57,515 nucleotides of DNA, from assembly GCF_009695655.1 (NCBI RefSeq), contig NZ_VUNM01000012.1:1-57515 (forward strand), written 5' to 3'. This document shows, one piece after another, positions 48,974-57,340 of the stretch. Origin of the DNA: Sharpea porci (lineage in GTDB: Bacteria; Bacillota_I; Bacilli_A; Erysipelotrichales; Coprobacillaceae). The notes beneath the pieces were generated by a model. It had not been told where the DNA came from, ran no database searches, and was given only the letters and a program-made list of their open reading frames with translations. Numbering within the stretch: the stretch's first letter is position 1; every line of letters starts with the position of its first letter. The translations under genes and the position numbers were made by a program.

Positions 48974-50605
48974 ATGAAAAGAATTTTCAAACTCTTCATC
49001 TTCATACTAATACTGATCTTCCAGATTCATCCTGCATATGCAAGTGGAGATGCTATCAATCAGCTGAATATTGATGTTGTGATTGATCAAAGCGGAGATG
49101 CTACAATTACAGAAACCATTGACCTCATGGCTTCACAGGGCTCAGAATTCTATCAGGTCATGAATCGCATGAATCAAAAAGAGCTTAAGATGATCTCGGT
49201 TGTTCGTGATCAAACAGTGCAATATGCCCCATTGGAAGACTGGGATCCTGATGCTCTTACACCTGAACAAAAATACAATCATTTTGGTATTCATGATAAG
49301 GGTAATACCAACTATGAATTATGCTTTGGCATTGATCATCAACAACATACCTATACGATGGTTTATCATGTCACGCATTTCGTCAATCAATATAAAGATG
49401 CAACAGGCATCAATTATAATTTCTTTGAACTCAGCATACCTGTCAAGAAAGCCAGCATTGTCATCAGTGCACCACAGGAATTCCACAAGAATAATACAGA
49501 AATCTATGGTTTTGGTTATGATGGACAGGCGAATTTTGAAGCAGGTAAGATTAAGATGGTTTCTTCAGGCGACATTAAGCGTATGCAGCTATTCTCAAAG
49601 ACAAGTATTCCTTTTGCAAGCTATGATACAACATATGATCAAAAAACATATCAATCGCTTTTAAAAGACGCTAAAGAGGGCAGTGATTATGATGATGGTG
49701 TGAGTGTTCTTGCCATCTTTATGGGCATCTTTGTCTTTATTCTCGCTGTTGTTGGTGTGCTGCTTTATGCACTTGGAGAACAAGGAAATGAGCATATCAA
49801 AAAATATATAAAGCTATCTAAGAAAGATAAAGAGAATCTGCCTAGCTTCCATGACATCCCTACCCATTATCTTCTTTATGCTGATTTCTTAGTCAATCAG
49901 ACAGGGCTTAATAAGAAATACCACAATCCTAAGCTTATTGCTGCTTATATGCTAAAGATGATCAGGGATCATCATGTTGTATTTGAAGGTGAGAAGAAAC
50001 AGTATACTGTTGTTTTTGTTGAGCCACCAGAAGATGAAAATGCAAAAGAACTCTATGAAATCATGCATGAAGCAGCTAACGATGAAAATAAAGCTACTAG
50101 AAAAGCATTAGAAAAGCATATGAATAGTCGCTATAAGTTGCTTTATAACTGGTTTGATCATCTGTATTTACATCAGAAAACATATCTCCATGATCATGGT
50201 CTTCTTCATAAGAACAAGATTGATGCAAAAACTGTTGAAGATATCCATCATACTTATGGCCTCTATAAATTCTTAAAAGATCAGGATAATATGGATGAAA
50301 AGAAAGTGCTTGATGTTATGCTTTGGGATGATTATCTTATCTATGCAACACTCTTTGATATTGCTGATGAAGTTAAGAAACAGCTTGGTGAAGTCCATCC
50401 AGATTACTATCAACAAAGTGTCTATCAGTCTGACTATGATACCATTTACTGGTCTATGCTCTGGGCAAACAGTGTTATGCGTGCTTCCAATAGCGGTTAT
50501 TCGCTCCATGAACAACAAGTTCGCAGCAGTGGTGGCGGGGGCTGGTCTTCCATGTCTGGTGGAGGCGGTTTCTCCTCAGGAGGCGGAGGCGGTGGCATTC
50601 GCTAA
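48974..50605 (+). CDS. DUF2207-family membrane protein with glycine-rich tail
   Basis: A 543-residue protein. A signal peptide (1-24, ending AYA/SG) precedes an extracellular DUF2207 beta-sandwich (about 28-210), a membrane helix (about 245-270), and a cytoplasmic part rich in charged helices. The tail alternates serine and glycine blocks (SSGGGGWSSMSGGGGFSSGGGGGG), the standard ending of this family. The function of DUF2207 proteins is unknown; they occur widely in Gram-positive bacteria and may help in envelope assembly. A single-gene unit between two terminators. Confidence 0.88.
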   Translation: MKRIFKLFIFILILIFQIHPAYASGDAINQLNIDVVIDQSGDATITETIDLMASQGSEFYQVMNRMNQKELKMISVVRDQTVQYAPLEDWDPDALTPEQKYNHFGIHDKGNTNYELCFGIDHQQHTYTMVYHVTHFVNQYKDATGINYNFFELSIPVKKASIVISAPQEFHKNNTEIYGFGYDGQANFEAGKIKMVSSGDIKRMQLFSKTSIPFASYDTTYDQKTYQSLLKDAKEGSDYDDGVSVLAIFMGIFVFILAVVGVLLYALGEQGNEHIKKYIKLSKKDKENLPSFHDIPTHYLLYADFLVNQTGLNKKYHNPKLIAAYMLKMIRDHHVVFEGEKKQYTVVFVEPPEDENAKELYEIMHEAANDENKATRKALEKHMNSRYKLLYNWFDHLYLHQKTYLHDHGLLHKNKIDAKTVEDIHHTYGLYKFLKDQDNMDEKKVLDVMLWDDYLIYATLFDIADEVKKQLGEVHPDYYQQSVYQSDYDTIYWSMLWANSVMRASNSGYSLHEQQVRSSGGGGWSSMSGGGGFSSGGGGGGIR

Positions 50606-50612
50606 TTGATTT

Positions 50613-50645
50613 GAATGATATGGTCCACATATCATTCTTTTTTAT
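50613..50645 (+). terminator. Intrinsic terminator after the DUF2207 gene
   Basis: GAATGATATG (50613-50622) pairs perfectly with CATATCATTC (50628-50637) over a five-base loop, then TTTTTT. Confidence 0.93.
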
Positions 50646-50713
50646 TGTTTAAAAGCACTAATTATGACCATAAAGACGTCTATTTCTAAGATGATTTTGA
50701 TAAATGAAAGAAA

Positions 50714-50765
50714 ATGAAAGAAACTTTCATAAAAGATTTCAATGCGTTTACATTTATGGTAAAAT
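50714..50765 (+). promoter_or_regulatory. Promoter region of murC-ytxG-ytxH-ccpA with dyad and cre-like site
   Basis: TGGTAAAAT (50757-50765) is an extended -10, with TTTCAA (50737-50742) as a weak -35 at 17 bp. A perfect dyad ATGAAAG-aaa-CTTTCAT (50714-50730) lies just upstream. Between the two promoter boxes, TCAATGCGTTTACA (50739-50752) matches 12 of 14 positions of the cre consensus, so CcpA might repress its own operon. Confidence 0.5.
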
Positions 50766-50789
50766 CTTTAACGAGGTGAATAAAACATT

Positions 50790-52112
50790 ATGTATTATTT
50801 TATTGGAATTAAGGGCTCAGGAATGTCCTCATTAGCACGTATTCTTTATGATTTAGGCTATGAAGTAGCTGGCAGTGATATTAGTAAATATATTTTTGTC
50901 GAAGATGGTTTAAGAGAACGCGGGATTCCTATTTATACATTTGATAAAAATAATATTAAGGATGGCATGGATGTTATTATTGGTAATGATTTCCATCGTG
51001 AGACAAATGAAGAAGTGGCTGCGGCTTTAGATAATCCAAATGTGAAGACACATACATATTTTGGATTCTTAGGACAGTTTATGAATCAGTTTGTTTCAAT
51101 CGGTATTGCAGGTACGCATGGTAAGACAACTACAACAGGTATGGCTTATCATTTGTTCAAAGATTATGCTCCTACATCTGTCTTGATTGGTGATGGTACG
51201 GGATATGCAGAAAAGGATGCAAAATATTTCATCTTTGAATCTGATGAATATATGGATCATTTCTTAAGTTATTATCCAGATTATTCTTATATTAATAACA
51301 TTGAATTAGATCATGTTGATTATTTTAAAGATCAGGATGACTATGATGAATCATTTGAAGAATATGCGAATCATGCGAAAAAGGCATGTGTTGTATGGGG
51401 CGATGATCCACATCTACCACATTTACATTATACAAAGCCAGTCTATAAGTTTGGCTTAAAAGATGGCAATGATGTTCAGGCTAAGAATGTCATCAATAAT
51501 GAAAAAGGTTTATCATTTGATGTCTATATTCATGGTGAGCTCTTTGGTCACTTTGCGTTACCTTTATATGGTATGCATACACTTTATAATTTGTTAGGTG
51601 TTATCACTCTTGGATATCTTGAAGGCATGGATGCTGCTTATATTGAAGAAAGAATGTCAACATTCAAAGGTGTTAAGCGTAGATATACTGTTCAGGAAAT
51701 TGGCAATAATGTTTATGTTGATGACTATGCACATCATCCAACAGCTATCAAATATGTTATTGAAGAGACAAGAACACGTTATCCAGGAAAGAAGATTGTC
51801 GCTGTTTACCAGCCTGACCGTTTCTCCCGTGGTAAATATTTTGCCAAGGGATTTGCCCAAAGCATGGATTTAGCTGATTATCCATATTTCGTAGATTTCC
51901 CAGCTAATGCGCATAAGGAACCAGGCATTGATATCGACGTCACATATATTACACAGTATATTCCTCGCGCTAATGTTGTGAAAGAAGATCGTGAAGGTGC
52001 AGAGCTTCTAGCTGAATATGATAATGTAGTCTATATCTTTATGTCACCAAAAGACATCTACAAGCTTAAGGATCTCGTTATTGAAGTCAAGGCTGAAAAG
52101 GAAGGCAAATAG
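50790..52112 (+). CDS. murC: UDP-N-acetylmuramate-L-alanine ligase
   Basis: A 440-residue Mur ligase that adds L-alanine to UDP-MurNAc, the first step of the peptidoglycan peptide. The Rossmann N-terminus YYFIGIKGSGMSSLARIL is MurC-like, the ATP site is AGTHGKTTTT, and DDYAHHP is the conserved later motif. GACGAGGTG gives the ribosome site. As in Bacillus, murC is followed by ytxG-ytxH-like genes and then ccpA; here the intervening ytxJ and aroA-like genes of Bacillus are absent. Confidence 0.95.
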   Translation: MYYFIGIKGSGMSSLARILYDLGYEVAGSDISKYIFVEDGLRERGIPIYTFDKNNIKDGMDVIIGNDFHRETNEEVAAALDNPNVKTHTYFGFLGQFMNQFVSIGIAGTHGKTTTTGMAYHLFKDYAPTSVLIGDGTGYAEKDAKYFIFESDEYMDHFLSYYPDYSYINNIELDHVDYFKDQDDYDESFEEYANHAKKACVVWGDDPHLPHLHYTKPVYKFGLKDGNDVQAKNVINNEKGLSFDVYIHGELFGHFALPLYGMHTLYNLLGVITLGYLEGMDAAYIEERMSTFKGVKRRYTVQEIGNNVYVDDYAHHPTAIKYVIEETRTRYPGKKIVAVYQPDRFSRGKYFAKGFAQSMDLADYPYFVDFPANAHKEPGIDIDVTYITQYIPRANVVKEDREGAELLAEYDNVVYIFMSPKDIYKLKDLVIEVKAEKEGK

Positions 52113-52123
52113 GAGGAAAAGAC

Positions 52124-52414
52124 ATGAGTACATTGGACGTATGCGTAGCCATCCTAGTTGTAGCTGGTGCCTTTGCCCTTGTCTCACTTGGCATACTCCT
52201 TTTAAAGGCTGCCAAGACATTACAGGATGTATCTATTATTGCCCATAATTTAGATATCACAGTCACAAAAGTGAATAAGACTGTTGATGATATCAATTAC
52301 AAATTAGACTTGCTGAACGCCCCAGTTGAGCTTGTCAACAGAACTTTCACAAAGAAAAGAAACTTTGGAAGTAATCTGTTAGGATTTGTAATGAATTTAT
52401 TTAGAAAGAAATAG
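52124..52414 (+). CDS. ytxG: DUF948 (YtxG-like) membrane protein
   Basis: A 96-residue protein with one N-terminal membrane helix (about 4-26) and a cytoplasmic amphipathic helix (about 28-75) of the kind DVSIIAHNLDITVTKVNKTVDDINYKLDLLN, which is the DUF948 pattern. YtxG of Bacillus belongs here and its function is unknown. AGGAGG precedes ATG. Located between murC and the ytxH-like gene. Confidence 0.82.
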   Translation: MSTLDVCVAILVVAGAFALVSLGILLLKAAKTLQDVSIIAHNLDITVTKVNKTVDDINYKLDLLNAPVELVNRTFTKKRNFGSNLLGFVMNLFRKK

Positions 52415-52425
52415 GAGGAAATGCG

Positions 52426-52905
52426 ATGAAATTAGGAAAATTCTTATTCGGAGCTGCTGTTGGTGCAATTGCCGGGCTACTATTAGCACCAAAAAAAGGC
52501 AGTGAATTACGTGAAGATCTTGTTGAAAAGTCTAAAGAGACTTATGTTAAAGTCAAGAATTTGACACGTGAAGATGTCGAAGCTATTTTAGGCGAAACAA
52601 TTGAGAATGTAAAAAAGACTGTTGATGAATTTGATTCTGATGCCTTTAAAGATTCTACTAAAGTAAAGCTTAATGATCTTCAGACAAAACTTGAAACACT
52701 CGCTTCACAGGTTAAAGAAAGTGAGCAGTATGCGAAAGTAGCAGAAGGTGTTTCTCAGGTTGCTGAGCGCTTGAATACAAAAATTGCAGAAGCTAAAAAT
52801 CAGCTAAATGAAACAGGCATTTTACCTGATAGTGATGCTATTGAAAATGAAATTGATGATGTTGAAAATGAACTTGATGAAATGATTGATGAAATTAAAG
52901 ATTAA
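52426..52905 (+). CDS. ytxH: YtxH-domain protein
   Basis: A 159-residue protein. The first 25 residues form a membrane helix with the YtxH signature (FLFGAAVGAIAGLLLAPKKGSELREDL). The rest is a long acidic helix with heptad character, ending in ENEIDDVENELDEMIDEIKD. It is longer than the Bacillus general-stress YtxH, so a coiled-coil extension has been added. AGGAGG precedes the ATG. The gene ends two bases before the regulator gene. Function unknown. Confidence 0.82.
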   Translation: MKLGKFLFGAAVGAIAGLLLAPKKGSELREDLVEKSKETYVKVKNLTREDVEAILGETIENVKKTVDEFDSDAFKDSTKVKLNDLQTKLETLASQVKESEQYAKVAEGVSQVAERLNTKIAEAKNQLNETGILPDSDAIENEIDDVENELDEMIDEIKD

Positions 52906-52907
52906 CT

Positions 52908-53921
52908 ATGAAGAAGAAAACAACGATTTATGATGTTGCTGAGGAAGCTGATGTTTCCCTTGCAACTGTATCAAGAGTAATTAATGGTTCCAATGTTGTT
53001 AAAAAGGCAACAAGGGACCGTGTTCTAGAAGCCATCAAGCGTCTAGACTTTAAACCTAACCAGGTTGCCCGTGGACTTGCCACAAGCAAATCAACAACGA
53101 TTGCTGTTGTTTTTCCTCAGTCCATCTTTGCCCGTGTGAAAGACATGATTGGTGGTATTGGTGATACAGGTAGAACTTTGGATTATTCATTAACGATGTA
53201 TACAACGGATGAACTTGGTGACAGCAATCCTCTAGAAGATGTCATCGAGAGAGTTGTCAAGTCAAGAGCTGATGGTGTTATTCTTTTCAACAGTCAGGAT
53301 ATCGAAAAAGGCTTACAGCTGACAAAGCAATATAATTTGCCTACGGCTGTTATCGGTCAGAAGACAAGTGATGATAATGTATGTTCCGTTTATGTTGATG
53401 CTAAAGCCATCGGCTATGAGCTTACAAAAAAGTATCTTGATCAAGGCATTGATGATATTCTCTTTGTCAAAGCACGTCAGAATTTAATTGATCTCAACAG
53501 TTTACATGAAGGAATTAAAGCAGCTTTTGTGGAAGCTGGAAAGACTTTTGAAGATGACCGTGTCATTACAACATCTAATGAATTTGAACAAGCTCATAAT
53601 GATTTTGCCAAATACCTTGATAGCCATAAGACACCACGTGTTGTCATTGCTGGCTATGACAAGGAAGCAGTTGCCTTTGTACAGGCGTGTGATGAGAAAG
53701 GCGTTAAAATACCTGATGACTTAGAAATCATTGGTATGGTTGACTCTACTTATGCAATTATCTCAAGACCTAAATTGACATCTGTTCATTTGCCAATCTA
53801 TGATATGGGGGCAGTGGCTGTTCGCATGATTACAAAGATGCTTAATGAAGAAGAAATTGATGAACGTGCTGTCTGTATGAAACATACGGTTGTAAAACGT
53901 GACTCCACAAAACTATTATAA
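52908..53921 (+). CDS. ccpA: LacI-family regulator, probable CcpA
   Basis: A 337-residue LacI-type repressor. The helix-turn-helix (TIYDVAEEADVSLATVSRVINGSNVVKKATRDRV) and hinge with PNQVARGLATSKS match the CcpA class closely. A periplasmic-binding-protein-like core follows. Assignment as CcpA, the global carbon catabolite regulator that acts with HPr-Ser-P, rests on the DNA-binding domain and on the murC-ytxG-ytxH-ccpA order. The core is more divergent (for example FPQSIFARVKDMIGG where Bacillus has IPDISN), so binding to HPr is unproven. Cre-like sites occur at 2440, 9164 and 50739. Confidence 0.8.
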   Translation: MKKKTTIYDVAEEADVSLATVSRVINGSNVVKKATRDRVLEAIKRLDFKPNQVARGLATSKSTTIAVVFPQSIFARVKDMIGGIGDTGRTLDYSLTMYTTDELGDSNPLEDVIERVVKSRADGVILFNSQDIEKGLQLTKQYNLPTAVIGQKTSDDNVCSVYVDAKAIGYELTKKYLDQGIDDILFVKARQNLIDLNSLHEGIKAAFVEAGKTFEDDRVITTSNEFEQAHNDFAKYLDSHKTPRVVIAGYDKEAVAFVQACDEKGVKIPDDLEIIGMVDSTYAIISRPKLTSVHLPIYDMGAVAVRMITKMLNEEEIDERAVCMKHTVVKRDSTKLL

Positions 53922-53926
53922 GCATG

Positions 53927-53956
53927 AAGACGAGAAGGTAACCTCTCGTCTTTTTG
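53927..53956 (+). terminator. Intrinsic terminator after ccpA
   Basis: AAGACGAGA (53927-53935) pairs with TCTCGTCTT (53944-53952), then TTT. Confidence 0.92.
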
Positions 53957-54001
53957 TTTGTCCTAACGTGTGGTACAATGGTACTTGCGAGGGGGAATTT
54001 T

Positions 54002-55291
54002 ATGGACGAATATAAAAAGCTTTTTGATCATGATCTCAAGGCTACATGGCTTTATATAAAGGTTGGAGTGAAATGGCTGGTGATGGCATTGCTGGTAGCG
54101 GCAGTGTGTGGACCTGTAGGAGCTCTTTTCTCACAAAGTATTGTCTATGTCACTAAGCTTAGACATCTCCATCCCTGGCTGCTTTATTTTCTACCATTAG
54201 CTGGTCTTGTGATTGTTTTTATGTATGAACGTTTTCATGTCGCAGGAATGGGGACAAATAATATTATCAAGGCAGCTCGACATGGTACCGTTCTTAATGC
54301 CTTGCTTATACCTGCAATCTTTATAAGCACAGTGATTACTCATTTATTTGGTGGATCAGCAGGCAGGGAAGGTGCGGCCTTACAGATTGGAGGAGGCATT
54401 GCTAATTATATAGGTCGTATCCTCCATATGAAAAAAGAAGATTTTAAAATCATGACCCGTGTCGGTATGGCAAGCTTTTTCTCGGCATTGTTTGGAACAC
54501 CGCTAGCAGCAGCCGCATTTGGGACCATGGTTGTCAATGTTGGGGATGTTCCTTATTCGGCTATATTGCCGGGACTGATATCTTCTATTGCATCTGCCTA
54601 TATTGCACGCAATCTAGGAGGGGAAGTTGTCCATTTTAAGGTTGTCGCACCACACTATGATCCTCTCATGTATATGAAAATCATGATTCTTGCTATTTTA
54701 TGTGCGATTGTATCTGTATTCTTTGTGAAGACATTGATTCATGTCCATGAGCTTATGACAAAGTATATCAAAAATAGTTATATCAGAATTATTGTGGGTG
54801 GATGTTTGGTTGTTGTTTTGACATTACTAATAGGCAGTACGGATTATAATGGGGCAGGCATGGATATTATTGAAAAAGCAATCGTTCATGGTGAAGTCAA
54901 GCCGACTGCCTTCTTGATGAAAATCATCTTTACAGCCATAACCCTTGAATCAGGTTATAAAGGTGGGGAGGTTGTGCCATCATTCTTCATAGGGGCAACT
55001 TTTGGCTGCTTTGCGGCTAAAGTTCTTGGTATTCCAACAGGCTTTGGTGCAGCAATCGGCATGATTGGTGTGTTTGGGGCAGCTACTAACAGCTTCCTCT
55101 CACCACTTTTCTTAGCAATGGAAGTCTTTTCTGGTGTTGGCTTGCTTTATTTTGCCTTGGCAGCCATTATTTGTTTTATCTTCTCAGGTTATTCAGGCCT
55201 CTACACATCCCAACGTATTATTTTCTCAAAGGTAGGAACAATGCGTGTTGATGCCAATCCTAATCTCTATCATACTGGAGATAAGAAATGA
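54002..55291 (+). CDS. CLC-type anion channel/antiporter with methionine in the filter
   Basis: A 429-residue CLC protein with about ten helices. The gating glutamate is in GGSAGREGAALQIG (E123). The later filter strand GGEVVPSFFIGATFG is present. The first filter element, GSGIP in chloride antiporters, reads G82-M83-G84-T-N. Methionine at the serine position is a feature of fluoride-type CLC antiporters (CLC-F), so F-/H+ exchange is a real alternative to chloride transport. No fluoride-riboswitch motif is seen upstream. ATG 54002 is set by GAGGGGG. The extended -10 TGGTACAAT (53971-53979) is the likely promoter. Confidence 0.82.
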   Translation: MDEYKKLFDHDLKATWLYIKVGVKWLVMALLVAAVCGPVGALFSQSIVYVTKLRHLHPWLLYFLPLAGLVIVFMYERFHVAGMGTNNIIKAARHGTVLNALLIPAIFISTVITHLFGGSAGREGAALQIGGGIANYIGRILHMKKEDFKIMTRVGMASFFSALFGTPLAAAAFGTMVVNVGDVPYSAILPGLISSIASAYIARNLGGEVVHFKVVAPHYDPLMYMKIMILAILCAIVSVFFVKTLIHVHELMTKYIKNSYIRIIVGGCLVVVLTLLIGSTDYNGAGMDIIEKAIVHGEVKPTAFLMKIIFTAITLESGYKGGEVVPSFFIGATFGCFAAKVLGIPTGFGAAIGMIGVFGAATNSFLSPLFLAMEVFSGVGLLYFALAAIICFIFSGYSGLYTSQRIIFSKVGTMRVDANPNLYHTGDKK

Positions 55292-55677
55292 TTCTTATTG
55301 GCCTTTCCCTAGCTATTGTTGGCATTGTGGTCGCAATGAGTTATCAGCGCATACGTTATAAGATTTTGGGGAAGCGTGTTCCAGCAAGTATTGTTGGCTA
55401 TAGGCTATTAGAGGAGAACAGGCATGGGGATGTCTATTGTTTTAAAGTGCTCTATCGTGATCAAGGCATTATTCATAAAGCCGATAGTCTTGAGACATTT
55501 ACTTTGCCCCATGGGCATTATCCCTATGGTCATCGTAATGAGTATGTCCAGGCCTACTATCAGAAAAACAAGCCTAATCAGGTTATTATTGCTGATATTA
55601 GTTATCAGGAGACATATTGTTTAATCCTTCTTTTGTTAGCCTTTGTACTTTTGGTGTTAGGATTGAATGGCTTGTGA
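55288..55677 (+). CDS. DUF3592-like small membrane protein
   Basis: A 129-residue protein with a helix at each end (about 3-20 and 108-127). The 80 residues between them form a beta-rich domain (VPASIVGYRLLEENRHGDVYCFKVLYRD, FTLPHGHYPYGHRNEYVQAYYQKNKP), resembling DUF3592 proteins of unknown function. The start overlaps the CLC stop by four bases (ATGA), so it may assist the transporter. Family assignment is tentative. Confidence 0.6.
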   Translation: MILIGLSLAIVGIVVAMSYQRIRYKILGKRVPASIVGYRLLEENRHGDVYCFKVLYRDQGIIHKADSLETFTLPHGHYPYGHRNEYVQAYYQKNKPNQVIIADISYQETYCLILLLLAFVLLVLGLNGL

Positions 55678-55699
55678 TAGGATTATTGCTTGTTGAGTG

Positions 55700-55728
55700 T
55701 TGACAAGAAGCTTTAACTTGTCTAAACT
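55700..55728 (+). promoter_or_regulatory. Promoter of the tyrS T-box
   Basis: Perfect TTGACA (55700-55705), 17-bp spacer, TAAACT (55723-55728). Confidence 0.8.
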
Positions 55729-55733
55729 ATTGA

Positions 55734-55949
55734 TATCGCTATGAAGAAGACAAGTAGTTATTGAATTTGTTGAAGAGAGCTTATGGGTGGTGGAAATAAG
55801 TACAAATGAGATAATGAATACACTTTGGAGCTTCTAAGTGCAAAGCTTAGACGGTGTGTGCATCGTTAACAAAGATAAGAGCCTGTTTATACAGGAATAA
55901 AGGTGGTAACGCGAGAATTCGTCCTTTGATGGGGGGATTCTCTTTTTTA
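55734..55949 (+). promoter_or_regulatory. T-box leader of tyrS (Tyr specifier)
   Basis: The specifier loop reads GAA-TAC-A (55816-55822), giving TAC for tyrosine. The opposite strand carries AGTAGTTATT, pairing with GATAAT next to the loop. AAGGTGGTAACGCG (55900-55913) is the T-box; its variable T pairs with A73 of tRNA-Tyr. The terminator stem GAGAAT/ATTCTC (55913-55918 with 55937-55942) is followed by TTTTTT. All elements agree with the downstream gene, so this leader serves as the internal standard for the other two. Confidence 0.93.
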
Positions 55950-55964
55950 TTTAAGGAGGATAAA

Positions 55965-57191
55965 ATGGGTATTTATGAAGAATTAGAATGGCGTGGGCTG
56001 ATTAAGGATGTCTCTTCGCCAGAGTTAAGAGAAAAGCTTAATAAGGGTGGTATGACTTTCTATATTGGTACTGATCCTACTGGTGATTCCTTACATATTG
56101 GTCACTTCTCAAGCTTTCTTATTTCCAAGAGATTAAAAGAAGCAGGACATAATCCTATTCTTTTAGTGGGTGGGGGAACTGGTTTAATTGGTGACCCAAA
56201 GCCTACTGCTGAAAGACCTATGATCACATATGAACAAGTTCAGCATAACTTTGAATGCTTGAAGAAACAGGCAAGTGAAATCTTTGGCTTTGAAGTTGTC
56301 AACAACTATGACTGGTATAAAGATATGAACTTCATTGATTTCTTACGTGATTATGGCAAATACTTCAATGTCAATTACATGCTTTCTAAAGAAATCATAA
56401 AGAGCCGACTTGATGAAGGTATTACTTTTGCAGAATTCTCATATATGATTATGCAAGCCATGGATTTCTATGTCTTACATCAGACAAGAGGTGTGAATAT
56501 GCAGGTTGCTGGTCAGGATCAGTGGGGCAATATTACAGCAGGTATTGAACTTACACGTAAGAAGACTGGGGAAGAACTCTATGGTATGACTATGCCATTA
56601 TTGACAAAGAGTGATGGAACGAAGTTTGGTAAGTCTGAAGGTAAGGCAATCTGGCTTGATCGTGAAAAGACTTCACCATATGAAATGTATCAGTTCTTCT
56701 TGAATTCAGAAGATGAAAAGGTTATTGATTATCTCAAGTTCCTTACATTCCTAGATAAAGACGAGATTATGCGCCTAGAGCAATCTAATAAGGAAGAACC
56801 ACACAAGAGAGAAGCACATAAAGCTCTTGCAAGAGAAGTTATTACCTTCCTTCACGGGGCTGATGCTTATGATGAAGCTGTTCATATTTCCCAGATGCTC
56901 TTCTCTGGTGAAATTGCCAACCTTACTTATGAACAGGTTAAGTCATGCTTTGCTTCAGTGCCATCAGTTGAAGTGGATGAAGATATGCAGATTCTTACAG
57001 CCTTAGTAAAATGTGGTGCAGCCTCTTCAAATCGTGAAGCACGTCAGTTTGTTAAAGGGGGATCAGTTCTTGTCAACGGACAGAAAGTTACTGATGAAAA
57101 ATTCGTTGTCAGCAAGGCTAATGCCTATGGCAACAAAGCTACTGTTATTCGTCGTGGCAAGAAGAAATATTTTGTTATTAATCATAAATAA
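55965..57191 (+). CDS. tyrS: Tyrosyl-tRNA synthetase
   Basis: A 408-residue class I synthetase of the TyrS type. The HIGH motif is in GDSLHIGHFSS and the KMSKS-equivalent in TKFGKSEGKAIW. The tyrosine-binding Y and D residues lie in YIGTDPTG and QVAGQDQWGNI. A C-terminal S4 domain (about 340-408) binds tRNA. ATG 55965 has AAGGAGG seven bases upstream, and a longer frame reading through the T-box is rejected. Controlled by the upstream T-box; a strong terminator follows. Confidence 0.96.
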   Translation: MGIYEELEWRGLIKDVSSPELREKLNKGGMTFYIGTDPTGDSLHIGHFSSFLISKRLKEAGHNPILLVGGGTGLIGDPKPTAERPMITYEQVQHNFECLKKQASEIFGFEVVNNYDWYKDMNFIDFLRDYGKYFNVNYMLSKEIIKSRLDEGITFAEFSYMIMQAMDFYVLHQTRGVNMQVAGQDQWGNITAGIELTRKKTGEELYGMTMPLLTKSDGTKFGKSEGKAIWLDREKTSPYEMYQFFLNSEDEKVIDYLKFLTFLDKDEIMRLEQSNKEEPHKREAHKALAREVITFLHGADAYDEAVHISQMLFSGEIANLTYEQVKSCFASVPSVEVDEDMQILTALVKCGAASSNREARQFVKGGSVLVNGQKVTDEKFVVSKANAYGNKATVIRRGKKKYFVINHK

Positions 57192-57193
57192 GG

Positions 57194-57226
57194 AAAAGCT
57201 CTCAAGTCTATCTTGGGAGCTTTTTT
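57194..57226 (+). terminator. Intrinsic terminator after tyrS
   Basis: AAAAGCTCTCAAG (57194-57206) pairs with CTTGGGAGCTTTT (57212-57224) with one wobble, ending in a T run. Confidence 0.93.
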
Positions 57227-57249
57227 ATATATTAAGAAATTGGTTTCGT

Positions 57250-57300
57250 CATTCAAAAAGTTATATACCCACTTACATATGAAGTAAATGGGTATATAAC
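57250..57300 (-). terminator. Intrinsic terminator of the minus-strand zinc-ribbon gene
   Basis: GTTATATACCCA (57260-57271) and TGGGTATATAAC (57289-57300) pair perfectly, with TTAC/GTAA extending inward. On the minus strand it is followed by TTTTTG (plus-strand AAAAA at 57255-57259), so it reads as a terminator for the gene entering from the right. Confidence 0.8.
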
Positions 57301-57340
57301 TTAGCCTTCCTCAGTGTCATATTGAGATGTTTTTTCGATA

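Noticed and set aside
51657-51860. Minus-strand frame within murC
   Set aside because: Shadow frame with no ribosome site or recognisable domain.
53957-54001. Fluoride riboswitch before the CLC gene
   Set aside because: The leader is under 50 bases and lacks the conserved riboswitch segments.
57260-57300. 12-bp inverted repeat considered as an attachment or insertion-element end
   Set aside because: It fits a minus-strand terminator, with a T run behind the stem and a gene stop in front. No target-site duplication or transposase is visible.
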